A stretch of DNA of 64,000 nucleotides from Dipteris shenzhenensis (taxonomy: Eukaryota; Polypodiophyta; Polypodiopsida; Gleicheniales), in NCBI GenBank assembly GCA_047967505.1, contig CM106540.1; one strand, given 5' to 3'. Shown piece after piece: positions 11,341 through 24,376 of this stretch. Under the pieces are notes generated by a model that was not told the DNA's origin, searched no databases, and saw nothing but the letters and a program-made list of their open reading frames with translations. The stretch's first letter is position 1. The number at the start of each line of letters is the position of its first letter. A program made the translations under genes and the position numbers.

Positions 11341-12860
11341 ATTGTGTGTGTATGGAGAGGGGTTAGGGGATATGTGTGTGTATAAATAAGTGTAAAAGTG
11401 AATGAAATGTGTGTGTGTGTGGCCCACCCCCAACCCAGAGGAAAGACCACATGGTAGGGAGTCAGCTCACCATGTCGAACTTACTCCCCATCTAATAGTA
11501 AATGCCATAGAAAAGGAGCTCTATGATAAGTGTCACAAGTTATATAAAAGTGATGCCATTAGTAGATTAGTAGATGCATAGTCCAGTTTTTGGAACCAAT
11601 GTTTCTACACATAAAAAGTATCATTAGTAAACAAAGGAAAGGGACTCAAAATATTTCCATTGACAAACATTTAAACATGCTTAAAAACTATCCTATGATT
11701 ATGAATTAATTATATGGTACTAGCTTGACCAAAGGCTAGTTGGGAGATCAGTGTATGTTTTTAGATTTAATAATCCCATCAATAAATGAACCATACAATT
11801 AATTCACTCATTTAGATAATTATAAAAACCAATGGATTGAATTTTAAAAAAAAACTTAAATTGAAGTAATTTTTGACTATATTGCAATCCAAAAATTTGG
11901 TAAGGAAAGCAAGAGGATTGGCAATATAATTTTCTTTATATTGAGTTTGCAAAATTTAAGCAAAGAATTAGTACAAAAGTGTCGAATCTGTCAGGTAGTC
12001 TAGGCTTCGAGGTCAGGGTCCACTTACCTGCTACCACCATCCAAACCAACCAATTGTTAGAACAATGACGTTGAATTTGGGTAGATAGGTAATGCCTGTA
12101 TTCCCTGGCTTGTTGTCGCTTTACCAAAGAACTTGAACAACCCTTTTGGAATTCTAAAATAAAAAGGAGCTTTAAAGGAAATTAAGCAAAAAAAAGGGGG
12201 GGCTTTACATTTGAAAGCCAAAAAGAAGTTCTAGAGGCTAAAAAGTGAAGGTGGTCAAGGGAGTTTGGTAAAAAATTATAGTACACTCCAAGGTGGTTCA
12301 ACCAATTAAGGAAAAAATGGAGGGAGGTAAACCACTCCCTTGTGTAAAAAGCATGCCTTATCAAGCAATTACCTAAATAGATGGAGGGAAAAAATTGTGA
12401 AAAAATATTTGTATTATTATTATTTTTAAATTAAAATTCAATGAGCTTGAATATAGCAATTAACTTGAGAGGCAAAGGTCATTTATTTAAATAACACAAT
12501 ACCATTCAAGGGGGGAGTCCATAACCTTTAAATAAAGGATCAAAGTTACTTAAGGCAATTAATTAAACAAAACAACTCAAGAAAATCAAAGGAAAATTAT
12601 GGGAGAATTTTTTTAAAGAGGGGTTATTCCACACTCTTACATCAATTAAGGTAATCAATTAAACAAAATAATTAAGATAAAATAAACTAGAAGGAAAAAT
12701 GAAAAGTTATTGAAATTAGGAAGCAAAGACTATTGAAAATGAATGAGATGCTATAATTAAATAAAGTAGATGAAAAATTGTCTACTTAAGAAAGAAGGAA
12801 GAGAACTCGAGGTAAAAGTTTAAAAGACTAAAAGACTAAAGAAGTGTAAAATTTTAACTA
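11341..12860. repeat. Tandem 1.5-kb repeat, copy 1
   Basis: Copy 1 starts at attgtgtgtgtatggagagg and ends near gtgtaaaattttaacta. It shares long collinear stretches with copy 2, at an offset falling from about 1636 bp at the left to about 1590 bp at the right because of small indels. It is AT-rich with purine runs and no conserved reading frame. Confidence 0.9.
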
Positions 12861-12976
12861 AAGAAGAAAACAAAAAAAGTTTACTAACAAGAAGTTTGCT
12901 AGATTAAAAAAACATACTAAATTCATATCTAATGTCTAATTGTACAAAAGAAAGAAAGTTTGAATCTATATAAGAA

Positions 12977-14451
12977 ATTGTGTGTGTATGGAGAGGGGTT
13001 AGGGGGTATGTGTTTGTGTGTGTGTGTATATAAATAAGAGTAAAAGTGAATGAAATGTGTGTGTGTGGCCCACCCCCAACCCAAAGGTAAGACCACATGG
13101 TAGGGATTAAGCCCACTATGTGGAACTTACTCCCCACCTAATAGTAAATGCCATAAAAAAGGATCTCTATGATAAGTGTCATAAGTTATATAAAAGTGAT
13201 GGCATTAGTCGATGCATAATCGAACCAATGTTTATGCACATAAAAAGTAATCATTAGTAACCAAAGGAAAGGGACTCAAAATATTTCCAAGGACAAACAT
13301 TTAACCATGCTTAAAAACTATCCTATGATTATGAATTAATTATATGGTACTAGCTCGACCAAAGGCTAGTGGGGAGATCAGCGTGTGTGTTTAGATTTAA
13401 TAATCCCATCAATACATGAACCATACAATTAATTCACTCATGATTTGGATAATTATAAAAACCAATGGATTGAATTAAAAAAAAAAACTAAATTGAAGTA
13501 ACCTTTGTCTATTGCAATCCAAAGATTTGGTAAGGAAAGCAAGAGGATTGGCAATAGAATTTTTTTTAATATTTAGTTTGCAAACTTTAAGCAAAGAATT
13601 AGTACAAAAGTGTTGAATCCATCAGGTAGTTGAGGCTCTGAGGTCAAGGTCCACTTACCTACCACCATCCAAACCAACCAGTTGTTAGAACAATGAAGTT
13701 GAATTTGAGTAGTAATGCCTGTATTCCCTGGCTTTTTATCGCTTTACCAACAAAGAACTTGACCAACCCTTTTGGAATTCTAAAATTAAAAAAAGCTTTA
13801 AAAAAAATTAAGCAAAAAAAGGGGGGGTTTACATTTTAAAGCCAAAAAGAAGTTCTAGAGGTTAAAAAGTGAAGGTAACCAAGGGGGTTTGGTAAAAAAT
13901 TATTGTACACCCCAAGGTGTTTCAACCAATCAAGAAAAAAATGAAGGGAGGTAAACCACTCCCTTGTATAAAAAGCATGCCTTATTAAGCAATTACCTAA
14001 ATAGATGGAGGAAAAAAAATTTGAAAAAAAAAGTATTATTATTATATTGAAATTCAATGAGTTTGAATACAGCAATTAAGTTGAGAGGCAAAGGTCATTT
14101 CATTAAATAACACAATATCATTCAAGGGGGGTAGTCCACACCCTTTAAATAAAGGATTAAAATTAATTAAGGCAATTAATTAGACAAAACAACTCAAGAA
14201 AATCAAAGGAAAGTTATGGGAGAATTTTTTTAAAAAGGGGGATTATTCCACACTCTTACATCAATTAAGGTAATCAATTAAACAAAATAATTGAGATAAA
14301 ATAAACTAAAAGGAAAAATGAAAAGTAAATGAATGAGATGCCGTAATTAAATAAAGTAGATAAAAAATTATCTACTTAAGAAAGAAGGAAGAGAATTGGG
14401 GGTGAAAATTTAAAAGACTAGAAGACTAAAGAAGTGTAAAATTTTAACTGA
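12977..14451. repeat. Tandem 1.5-kb repeat, copy 2
   Basis: Copy 2 follows copy 1 after a 116-bp AT-rich spacer. Shared landmarks include gggactcaaaatatttcca (11641 and 13271), a cttacct...accaccatccaaacc block near 12025 and 13655, and gaagtgtaaaattttaact (12841 and 14431). There are many substitutions and short indels. No terminal inverted repeats, primer site or polypurine tract identify it as a known element. Confidence 0.9.
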
Positions 14452-16705
14452 GGAAACCATTTCAAAGGGGATACTTGCATTACACAAAGCTCTACAACAA
14501 AGCAGATACTTGCTTTAGAATAGACCCTCATCTGACCTCACTATTGTGTGTGTGTGAGAGAAAGAGAGAGATAGAGAGAGAGAGTGATGGATCCATAATG
14601 TCGATTGAGGAGGCAAATTAAAGAAAGAAGGGGTATTTTTTGTATTGCATGTGAGAGGTGTCCTTTGTGACTATTTAGAGGGCTAAATCCACAAGTATGT
14701 GTGTGGGTATGTAGGACTATGTTACTAATTTAAAGTATGGGGGGCTTATAAATCTAAAATAAAAGGAGGGTTTAGGTAAGGGTTTAGCTAAGGGGGGTTA
14801 GGTAGGATAGTGAGTGTAGAGAGATATAAGAGTGTTGTAAAATAGGAGTGAAGAAAGGAATTAAAAAAAGTTTAAATAAATCTAATATTAAAAACAAAAA
14901 AGGGGGGGGGGGGTTTTGGGGAAACATGAAAGTAAAGAAGGTCTATAAAACTAATTACCAAGATTAAAGGGAAAGAGAGGGGGATAGTACTTATTCATAA
15001 AGGGGAGGGGGGGGAAAGGGGAGCGGGGGAGGAAATATATTCAAGATAAGGGATTTAAATTTTGAGTGTGAGTGTTTGTGAGGGGCCTAATTTTTTATAA
15101 ATCATAATAAAGGTCAATATAACAAGGGGGTGGGGAAGGGGGGGGAACGAATAATTCAAATTAAAGGAATTATATATTCTAAATGAAACGAGAGGGGTAA
15201 AGTTTAATTAAATTCACATAATTATAAACAGTCTAAGAAAATATTAATGGGTAGTAGTATTAATAAGAAGCTTTCAAGTGGGGAGTTTATTTTATGTCAT
15301 TCAAAGGTGGGACGTGAGGGTGGGGGTGGGGCGAAAAACAACAAAGGGTGCATATTCTCCAGAGAAAGGGAGTTTGTGTGTGTGGGTGCATGTATGTGTG
15401 TGTGCGTGTGTGTATGTTTGTAAAGTTAAAGAAAAAGTGTGTGTGTGTGTGTGTGTGTTACCTACTATTTCAATGAATCTAACTCTCCACTAATCCACAT
15501 CCTTAGTCAAAGATTATAAAAGCCCCTGGTAACCATTGCTTTCCCAAGACCATGTTCACATTAAAGTTAAGTCTTAAGGGTGTAGCAAAGAGAAATCCAA
15601 TTGACTACTCTAGCTGTATTTCAAATCGAGAATCCAAGAGAGCAATTTCTTGTAAATTATTCCAATGGTAGAAACCATAAGAAAATGTCTAATTAAGTAA
15701 GGTCCAAGATAGTTTCATTTTCTTGCACTTAATGCAAATGGATACATCTATGTAGGTGTACATAACAGGATCGAGAGTACTGTATCCTTTCATCACAAGT
15801 CCTCCAAGTGTATTCTTCAAGGTTGCCAATGAGTTTCCAACATAGTTTTCCACAATATCATGCCCAAGACTCTACTTTGCAAATCTGACAGAGAGGTGTG
15901 CCAACTCACTTGGCACCATCACAACCCGAAGAAAGTTAGAACAATCCATTTCAGTTGTGGAAGCCAGGCTTCATTGCCGGCACATAGTTGTTATCCATGT
16001 CACTCTATCTAAATCAGCATTAATAAAATCTTGGCATTAGTTAACAGATTTAGTGAATTGCATGAAATAAAAAGAGATTCCCTTAATAGTACAATTTATA
16101 TCATGAGACTCTCTTTTACTAGTCCCCTATATTCTGTTACATCCTACCAAGGAAAATGAAGAGAAATTTCTGTGTATAGAGAATTCCAAGGTCCCTAAGG
16201 TATATATATGGTCATAAAAAATTGCCATATATAGAATAGAAATTTAAGCAAGCTATACTAGTTAAGGAGAATCCCTTAGCCATACCCGTGTTAATTTTTT
16301 GATCCTTCAAGGGAACAACTCCATGGAATCTATGCTACCAATTTCCCACAAGAAGCTCTATTCCATGATAAAGTCTATCCAAGATTGTCCAACATAATCG
16401 AGGTTTATAATTTTCTAAAATAATCCAAGGTCTATGGAAATAGAGAAGAAATATAGAAACTTTTAAAGGCTCAAATATAATCTATAAAAGGCCCTTACTG
16501 CCCTATCTTAAAAAATTAGAGTGGCTAATTTGATCAATCCTCAAGGAAAAGACATATATTTACGAGGTCATAATAAAATTCCAAAGGACACTCCTTCATG
16601 TAATATGAGGTGATATCATGTCCATCCTTGGGGTCCATCCTGTCCAACCAAGGTTAGTGAAACCATATTCACAATTCTTCTTAGAAGAAGATTATATATT
16701 TCCAT
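14452..16705. other. Purine-rich and unassigned stretch
   Basis: From 14.5 to 15.46 kb the plus strand is strongly G/A-rich with poly-G runs, (GA)n near 14560-14585 and (TG)n near 15438-15459. From 15.5 to 16.7 kb the composition is ordinary AT-rich. Neither strand gave a domain I recognise, and no RNA gene is seen. Confidence 0.5.
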
Positions 16706-16735
16706 CACAACAACACAAAGCAACTATAGACGTGC
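16706..16735 (+). repeat. CACTA left terminal inverted repeat
   Basis: It begins CACAACAACACAAAGCAACT and pairs with 24362-24391. The outermost bases are CAC here and CAT at the other end, a single C-to-T difference. Confidence 0.85.
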
Positions 16736-16945
16736 TTGATAGATGCACAAATAGCGGGCACGTCTATAGGCGTTGCTTGAATAGAGAAATTACAGGCGCA
16801 TCTAATAGCGTGTCTAATAGGACGGTTATTTGCACATGTATTGACATGTCTATTAGCGCATCTACACTGAGAAAATATGGGCCTGTCTAATATTGCATTC
16901 TGTCAGAGCATCTATTTGCGCATGTATTAGCGCGTCTACACTGAG
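16722..16945. repeat. CACTA left subterminal repeat cluster
   Basis: Short motifs related to 'gcgtctatag' and 'gcatctataga' recur in both orientations every 10-25 bp (tatagacgtgc, gcacgtctatag, gcgtgtctaatag, gcgcatctac). In characterised En/Spm elements such subterminal motifs bind the TnpA protein; the same role here is inferred. Confidence 0.75.
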
Positions 16946-17095
16946 AATTAGATGCATATTTAGATGCAAAACAAAGAATACAAAAAGTGAGATTTTGGTG
17001 TACATCACTGCTTTCCAAACATTGCCCATGATTACCAAAGCACATAATTTTAACAAAAACATCAATGCTTTTTTGCAAGCCCACATATACAAGAA

Positions 17096-20000
17096 TTAAG
17101 TGAGGTGAGGAGAATGAGACAATATGTAAAATAGTTTTGCCAATATCAATGATGGGCTACGGTTCACAATCTCATCCTCAATGAGATCAACCCTTGCCAA
17201 ACTATCTACTTCAAAATCCAAACAAGTGTTTAGATCTACAAATACATTCAACCCACTACTACTTGTGCTACTCATGTGCTCATTGAAATCGGCATCACCA
17301 ATGGTAGGCTCGTCCTCATGGGTAAAGGCCTCAATATCTGTATCTCCTATCTCATGGTCATCCTCTTCTCTCGTATCGCGGTCATCATCACCTCCATGGC
17401 CATGATCATCCTCCATACACTCCATATTAGTAAATGTACTATACATCACTTTGGAACATGGCATAATAGGTATGACATGCCACCATCTATTATTATCCAC
17501 CATTGGTTGATAGACAACCTAATTCAAACACAAATACAATCATGTTATTTTCCTTGCATCAAAGGTATCATATATTTAAAAGTGAGTATTTTTATATGTG
17601 TGCATAGTACCTATTCACATTGTTGCGATAGTAATAGTGTGTCCTTCCTACTTTGCCAAAACTTTGTGGAGTCAATAGTTACAAAGCCACTTGCATGGCG
17701 TTTGATTGTTGCATTAGGGCCTCTTTCCACCACGTCCTTAAACCACTTTACATCCAAAACATACACAAAGAAGCGTCAAAAGTCAAGCTTAATAATATCT
17801 TGGATTATGCCAGAATAATCATCCATGGCTCCATTGGCTCCCTCAAAGCTAGCAATGATGCCCCAATCTTGTGTGTTTCTCTTATCATCAATCCGTTGTG
17901 TTCGAAAATGCTTGCCCTCACACGATATAGCATTGAACATAGTGCACTACACCAAGAAAAAATCAATTAAATAAGCAATCTAAATTATTGAAAGCTCCTA
18001 ACTTATGCATAACATTCTATATACCGACCTTGCTCATGCATCCCCTAGCATACTCCCATTCTTCCATTGTGATATGCATCCCCTTGTCTTTCTTTGCTTT
18101 CTCCATTTTGTTAAGTAGCCAATCCACATGAATATCCTTTGGAAGTGCTCTTAGATACTGAGGGTATGGCACACGAGATCCGTGGTGTGTATGAAAGAGG
18201 GCCCTTTCTTCTTGTCTTCTTGCCTTTGCATCCTCATATCTTGTCACCCATCTTTTCATCACATCACTATTAAGCACGCAATAGAGGTTGATATTATTAA
18301 GCAACTCCGTGTCTATTACTTTGTTGCATCCTTTCCCTTGAGGCACAATAGAGGTCTCATCCTTAGGTCTTCATCATCTCTCCATAGTCATGGGAGAGAG
18401 CTATCCACATCAACAAGAAACTCAGAAATATATACAAGTGACTCTTGTACCAACCAACCCTCGGCCATGCTACCTTTGGGTCTTGCATGTTGTCTCGCGA
18501 AGCCCTTCAAGGTCTTCATGAAGTGCTCGACGAAGAACAACCATCGTGCATCTATAGTACCGCATATATCAATCTCATCAACCAAATGCACTATAAGATG
18601 TAGTTGGCTTGTGAGAATAGAAATCTATTTCCTTTGAGCTCACATACCTAGAAATGAAAAAGTACACCATATTAGCAATATGAACACCTTGCATGGAGCA
18701 TTGATACACATCATATTTTGTATCATGTAAAGGACCTCACAAGCTTCCCCATCTTGTAAATACAATCCTTCACGTCCTTCGATGCACTATGAGAAATGCT
18801 AGTAGGTAGTATGAATTGAACCCACGAGGAGGTGGTTGATTAGTTGCTTATAATTATTCACTCACAAATTTGAAAGGAAAAAGATATTATGCACATAAAA
18901 TACTTACTTGGAGCATCTTGTGCCAATCATGAGATTTCAAGCCATATAATTGCTCTACACCTCTTTTCTTGCTCTTTGTAAAGGCCCCTTTCAAACACCT
19001 CATGCATCCAGTGGGAGTATGAATTGTAGTAATAACGTGCTTCACCACCGCCATCTCTAGCTTTAATACCCTCCACGGTGCATGATGTAAAAAAGCATGC
19101 CCATTTGGTCTCTCTTGTGGCCAAGCTTCACGCATCCTCCCTATGGTACATAGATCCTCCCTTATGCCTACGGAATCTGTGCCCCATTCAAATGCTCCCA
19201 AATGGTAGATGCCACATTCTTGAAGATATGCATGGGATCAAGCAGGTGATTGATCTTGAGGTGGGACCAATATGGTAAACGATAAAAGATGGAGTATCTA
19301 AACAAAAGCTGGTGTTAGCAATTAATCTTTATTTCTAGCCAATATAGCACACAATAGTTACAAACCCTTATCGGCTCATGCCAAGCGGTGGAGGAGTCGT
19401 GGAACCATCCCAAATTCTCATCCAATCTCCCATAGTGAGTGATTGTGGGAGGACTTCATTCCAAGGGGCAACATATCTAAGATGATCAGGTGGGAGAAAT
19501 CGATGGTGATTCTCATAGATGACCTTATTCAATGTGTTTGCCCATGAGGCAACTAGCGAAGAACCACAAATAGGACATGCATGGTAACCCAATGTAGTGA
19601 GACCTGAACAATAGACACAATTAAGAGTTGAAGGTGGGTTCAAGGTGCCACATTGGTTGCCTACTCATAATTAAAAGTGCAATGCTTACCTGAACACTCG
19701 CCATAGCTTGGGAAGTCATGCATCGTCCACATCAAGACTACTTTGTAGTTGAAGTCTCGTGATGAGGGAGGCCTGCTCACATCATGCACCTCGATACCTC
19801 TCCAAAGTATCTCTAGCTTGTCAATCAAAGGCTCCAAATAAACATCAAGATTTTTGACTTTATGTTTCCCTGGAATTAGAAGGGACAACATAACATGTCC
19901 TTTCTTAATAGCCATAGAGGGTGGAAGATTATAATTCACCAATATCACTGGCCATACACTATAAGAGGTGCTTTTGAGACCAAATGGGTTCACACCATCC

Positions 20001-21154
20001 ATACCCAATCCAAGTCTCAAGCTCCTAGATTCTTCCTTGAAGCTTGGCCATGTGTCTTCAATATGCTTCCACGTAGGAGTGCCTGTGGGAGTTCTCCACT
20101 TGCCATCGGTTGATCGATGGGAGGAATGCCATGACATGAGCTCTGCAATGGATTTGCACTTGAACATATGTTGGATGCAAGGGATTATGGAAAAATGTCA
20201 CAGAACCTTACAAGGCATGTCCAAAGTTTTGAGATCTGCTCTATATCTTGCCTCTCCACAAGTAGGACACTCTCTTGCATCCTTATGTAGTCCACGATAC
20301 AAAACGCAATCATTGATGCATGCATGGATGTGCTTGTAATCTAATCCTCCAAGAGAGGTCACATGTTGCCTTGCCATATCTCTTGAGGTCGGTAATTTAT
20401 TCTCCCTTGGAAGCATTTTACACAATAGCCTGCACATGAAGACCATAAATGAGGAAAAGCATTCGAGTAATTGACCCACTAGCATAATTCACCATGTTTG
20501 CAAAATAGACTTTAAAGCTTGCTTGAGTAATGCATTCAAACTTGCATTGCTCCATCCATAGATGGTTTGCAAGTTTAGTAACTCAAGGGAGGCACGTAGA
20601 ACAGAGAATGTGCACCCCTCAAACAGTGGAGTCGATGCTGCGGTAAAAATATCGTCCTGCTCTATGCTATCATCCCTCCCTTCGGATTGATGGACATATA
20701 AATCCCGCACCATATCATCAAACACCTCCTCCTCCATGGCTTCATGAGGTAATGGCGGAGGGCTACTATCACCATCACTCCATGCATCTGTAATGGTCCC
20801 TCTTGAAGATCCCACCTAATATCGCCAACGCTTCGCCTCCTCACGATGAGCATAGGGCAACATATGCGGGTGTGGCACTACATCCTGTATCAAATTAAAA
20901 TGGGATCATAACTCAAACATATGAACACCCATAGGTATCTCAATCAACCTTAACTCTTTAATACTTACCATGTTTACAGTCGCATCCCATTCTCCATACT
21001 TTAAGATGTGATTGAGTGTAATCCTGCGTGCATGATACATGTTTCCTCGACATCGATCACACATACATTTGATTTTTTGCTCCAACCACATTTCACGATG
21101 GTGGATACGGAGGGATTCATCCTCACTGGAGCTACTTGTTGAAGGTGAAGACAT
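17096..21154 (-). pseudogene. CACTA transposase (TNPD/TNP2-like), multi-exon, broken
   Basis: TNPD-type proteins cut and join CACTA ends in the nucleus. Exon 1 (21154-20969) has a C-x2-C zinc segment of the transposase-associated domain and ends at a perfect donor (g/gtaagt). Exon 2 starts at 20884. Exon 3 (20429-19690) has 'HACINDCVLYRG' and the TNP2 core with 'GMDGVNPF', whose Asp is probably catalytic. Further on are 'LGYHACPICG', 'LLDPMHIFKN' (second acidic site, near 19250), 'GLKSHDWHKMLQ', a DUF4218 segment (18591-18390) and a DUF4216 segment (about 17930-17640), then an acidic tail to 17096. In-frame stops lie at 20816, 20198, 18388 and 17776, with frameshifts near 19200 and 18365. The sites 20198 and 18388 fall where relatives have Arg, fitting CGA to TGA. 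Confidence 0.88.
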
Positions 21155-21217
21155 CCTACAAACAAACAACCCAAAAAAATTTGCTTTTCTTCAAATATTT
21201 AATGTTAAAACTCTGTG

Positions 21218-21895
21218 GCACGTCTAAAGGTGCATTTAAAACTGCGTCTGTCTATTCTATGGTGTGCATCTATAGATGCATCTAAAACCACATCTACTCT
21301 ATGTATTTAGACGTGCAATTACATGCGTATTTAAACGCATGTATAGACGTGCCATTAGATGTGCTTATAGATGCGGTTTTAAAATCTACTTTTAGCATGC
21401 TTGCTTTGCTTTTCTTCACATAAGCTTTGTGTGGCTTGCTTGCTTTGCTATTAATAGATCCACAGTCCGACACTTATATCCAGGCACCTACACTTACTTC
21501 CAGGCTTACACAATCATCTCCAAGCACACAGGAGAAGAGGGTGAACAAGGAAGAGAAGCAAATTTGAAGAAGGACAAGAAGCTTCCATACCTCTATCCAA
21601 GGTAAGTCTCTTTACAGTTGATCTTCTTTGAAAGTTGCTCTCTTTGGATTCGTCCTTTGTTGTATCTAAGAAACGAATGATATTGGGTTCAGTGTTATGC
21701 TTTTGTGTTGGGCACATGTCCTTTTTGACTTTTTAGAATAGTCCATCTGTCGAAGCGTGTCTAAAACCGCCTCTACAAGTGCATCTATAGGCGCATCTAC
21801 TCTATTTTTAGAAATACATAGCCGTGCCTATAGACACGCTGTTATATGCAAAAATAGACGTGTTTCCCAGACGCATCTATAGACGTGCTTCGACA
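21218..21895. promoter_or_regulatory. Central divergent promoter region with subterminal-type repeats
   Basis: Between the two divergent CACTA genes there are two clusters (about 21218-21372 and 21745-21895) of the same gcatctatag / tagacgtgc motifs found at the element's ends. They flank a 370-bp spacer that contains gctttgtgt, as in the terminal repeat. The position suggests both promoters lie here and that the repeat-binding protein could act on them. This is inferred from position and motif only. Confidence 0.5.
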
Positions 21896-21902
21896 GTTTT
21901 AG

Positions 21903-22190
21903 ACCCTTCCCTTCCCTTCCCTTCTCTTCCCTTCCCTTCCCTTCTCTTCTCTTCCCTTCCCTTTCCTTTCCTTTCTCTTTCCTCTTCCATTTCCCTTTCC
22001 CTTTCCACTTCCACTTCCAAGAAAAGGATTTGCCTCTCTTTTCTTCTCTCTTTTCCTATATTTGCCTCTCTTTCCTTCTCTCTTTTATCCTCTCTTTCCC
22101 TCTCTTTTCATGGTAATTTTTCTCTCTCTTTTTCTCTTCTTTTTCTCTTCTCAGCTCATCATTAATCTTTTTTTTTTATTTTTTCCAGTT
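21903..22190 (+). repeat. Pyrimidine tract (CCCTT/CTCTTT)n
   Basis: About 290 bp of almost pure C/T on the plus strand, starting with cccttcccttcccttctctt, leads to ttttttccag just ahead of the second CACTA gene. It probably lies in that gene's 5' untranslated region, and the last ccag could act as a splice acceptor. Confidence 0.8.
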
Positions 22191-22271
22191 CATCATGTGG
22201 CCAGGAAGCTCTTCAGGCTCACCTGATCTTCGGGAGACCATCTTTTAAGAGTTATAGCCGAGGGCCTTCAG

Positions 22272-23636
22272 TTGGGGGAGAGATCACATATCAGGTGGGA
22301 CGGCTGGATGAGGGGGCCAACCCGGTCCCTTCGAGTTTGGAGGGATACGTACAGACATCTGGAGATGGGAGGCGGCTCCGTCTCAGTCTCATTCAGTCCC
22401 AGCCCAGCTGTCAGAAGGAGATCGAACCCGGCACCAGCTGAGGTTACCCAAGCAGAGTCAGCACAGCCCAGCTGGCTACACAGCCAAGCCCCTTCCCCCA
22501 TGCCATCTTATGCCCCTTCCCCCACGCCGTCAAGAGGTTCTTTTGTCTCACAGAGCCATCAACGTACTCCTGTGCAGTTGAAACTCAATTCTCCAACTAT
22601 GAGTGGTCCACGTAGTCCCGTGCAGTCTCCAACTATGAGTGGCCAGTGTACTAGCTCGACACAACACAGTAGCAGGCGTAGTAGCAGGGAGAGCGGTGGG
22701 GGATGCATGGCATAGTGCTTTGGGAGGGGTGGTGGTGGGGACAAGGATGATTCAGATGATTTAGACGTGCCTGCGTGTGATGGTATGATCTTCTATGACA
22801 TCACTCAGACAGGAGGCATCTTGATGGATGCATGGGGGAAGGACATCATGGCCTTCATGCACTCTGTAATTGCTAAGCACTCTGTAATTGCCAACAATTA
22901 TAGAGATTGCTTTATCCACTACAAAGACTAGCCAAAGAGGTTGGCTGATGAGACCCTCGCTGCTGTTCGCTCTAGGTATCCTAACCCCCCCAATCTTCAG
23001 TTCACAGATAAATGGGCCAAGTCAAAGATTATTACAATACTTGGCAATAAAAGATCTTCGCTTAAGAGGCAAGCACTAGTGGAGCTTGCCAGGCTCGAGG
23101 AAGGTCAACCACCAAGGGGCCCGCCCCACACCGCTCACAAGCATGAGTGGAAGAAAGCGATGATGTCAGCGAGGAGGAACCCAATATGCAGCACGTGGAG
23201 GCACGAAGGATCCAAATGGAGCAATATGGAAGCGTGCATTTTGGAGCAGGGGGTGTTGAATCATGGGAGGCCCGATTTATAAGTATCAATCTCAAATTAT
23301 ATTGTTTATGTAGTTTATTAGGAGGTTGTCTCTTTGTACTAACCCCTCCGCAAATTGTGTCATCTTGCAGCTTGATATCATGGGCAGGTACCCTACTCTT
23401 GTCGAGACAGCCTACCACCACCACCATCGCAGAGGAGATACATGGAGGCACTTTTATAATGACGGGTTGATTACTGAGGAGTAGTATATCCGGGCTACTA
23501 GAGCGTCCCCCAAGGTATTTGAAAGTAATTAAATAATGTCAATATTATAAGTAAAGATTTGATTTTTCATACATTGATATATGTTGTTCCTTGTTTACAG
23601 GCCCTTGCACAAGAAGACGAGGAAGGAGACGAATAA
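22272..23636 (+). pseudogene. Second CACTA gene (TNPA-like, tentative)
   Basis: One plus-strand frame runs from an ATG at 22272 to about 23282, broken only by TAG codons at 22713 and 22929. Two likely exons follow: 23371-23514 (acceptor cttgcag, donor caag/gtattt) with another TAG at 23492, and 23601-23636 (acceptor tttacag) ending at a TAA. The N-terminal part is Ser/Pro-rich. The middle holds 'FTDKWAKSKIITILGNKR' and 'LARLEEGQPPRGP', like plant proteins annotated as Ptta/En/Spm transposase. It is read divergently from the transposase gene inside the same element, the position of the DNA-binding regulator. No catalytic motif is visible, and the donor of the first intron is unclear. Confidence 0.6.
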
Positions 23637-23935
23637 GGGAGTGTAGAAGGGAGCGTAGAAGGGAGCGAGGATGTGGAAAACTTAGATTAGTTGTAGAAGT
23701 AGTGCTAGCTACTCTTTTTTGTACTTCTGAGCCACTGGCTTGGCTTCGTGCCTCTTGTATATACTCCTCTTATTTTTGGTACTTGAAGCCACAGGACGTG
23801 GCTTAGCTTTGTGCTATATGTACATACAAGCACTTTTTGAGCTTTCAATTTTCTTGTGCAATGTTCTATCAATTAATGCCTTGTGAACTAAACGTTTTGG
23901 AGTTGTAATGTTTTATTTGGAATTATAATTGTCAG

Positions 23936-24376
23936 CTATAGACGTGCTTGCAAGAGTGCTAATTAAAAAGCGGTTGGCTATAAGAATTGATTTACACAAT
24001 GTGGAAATGGGATTCCTGTAACTACATAGCATACACAACATACGCAGCATTCTGTAAATTTAAAAAATATTACATAGTGCATCTATCAGGGCATCTATAA
24101 ATGTGTCTGTCTATTCGAGGACCGTCTATTTGTGCATCTATAAAAGTGTCTATAAGAAAATTTATAAATGCATCTATACACGCATTTAACGATGCGTCTC
24201 TCTGTTTTTTAAAATTTCTAGTAGAGCGTCTATTTATGCGTCTTTATGTGCGTCTATACACGTGTCCGTCTGCTATATAGATGCACCGTTAGATGCAGGT
24301 CTCTAGACACACAAATAGACGTGCAAATAGACACGCCCAAGTTCAGTAAACGTGTCTGTGTGCGCATTTATAGGTG
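23936..24376. repeat. CACTA right subterminal repeat cluster
   Basis: The same family of gcatctata / gcgtctata / tagacgtgc motifs as at the left end fills most of the last 330 bp (dense from about 24078). A few units occur earlier near 23936. Confidence 0.75.

Noticed and set aside
17181-18637. Plus-strand frames of 100-180 codons
   Set aside because: They are antisense to the CACTA transposase exons, whose minus-strand reading is supported by conserved motifs and splice sites.
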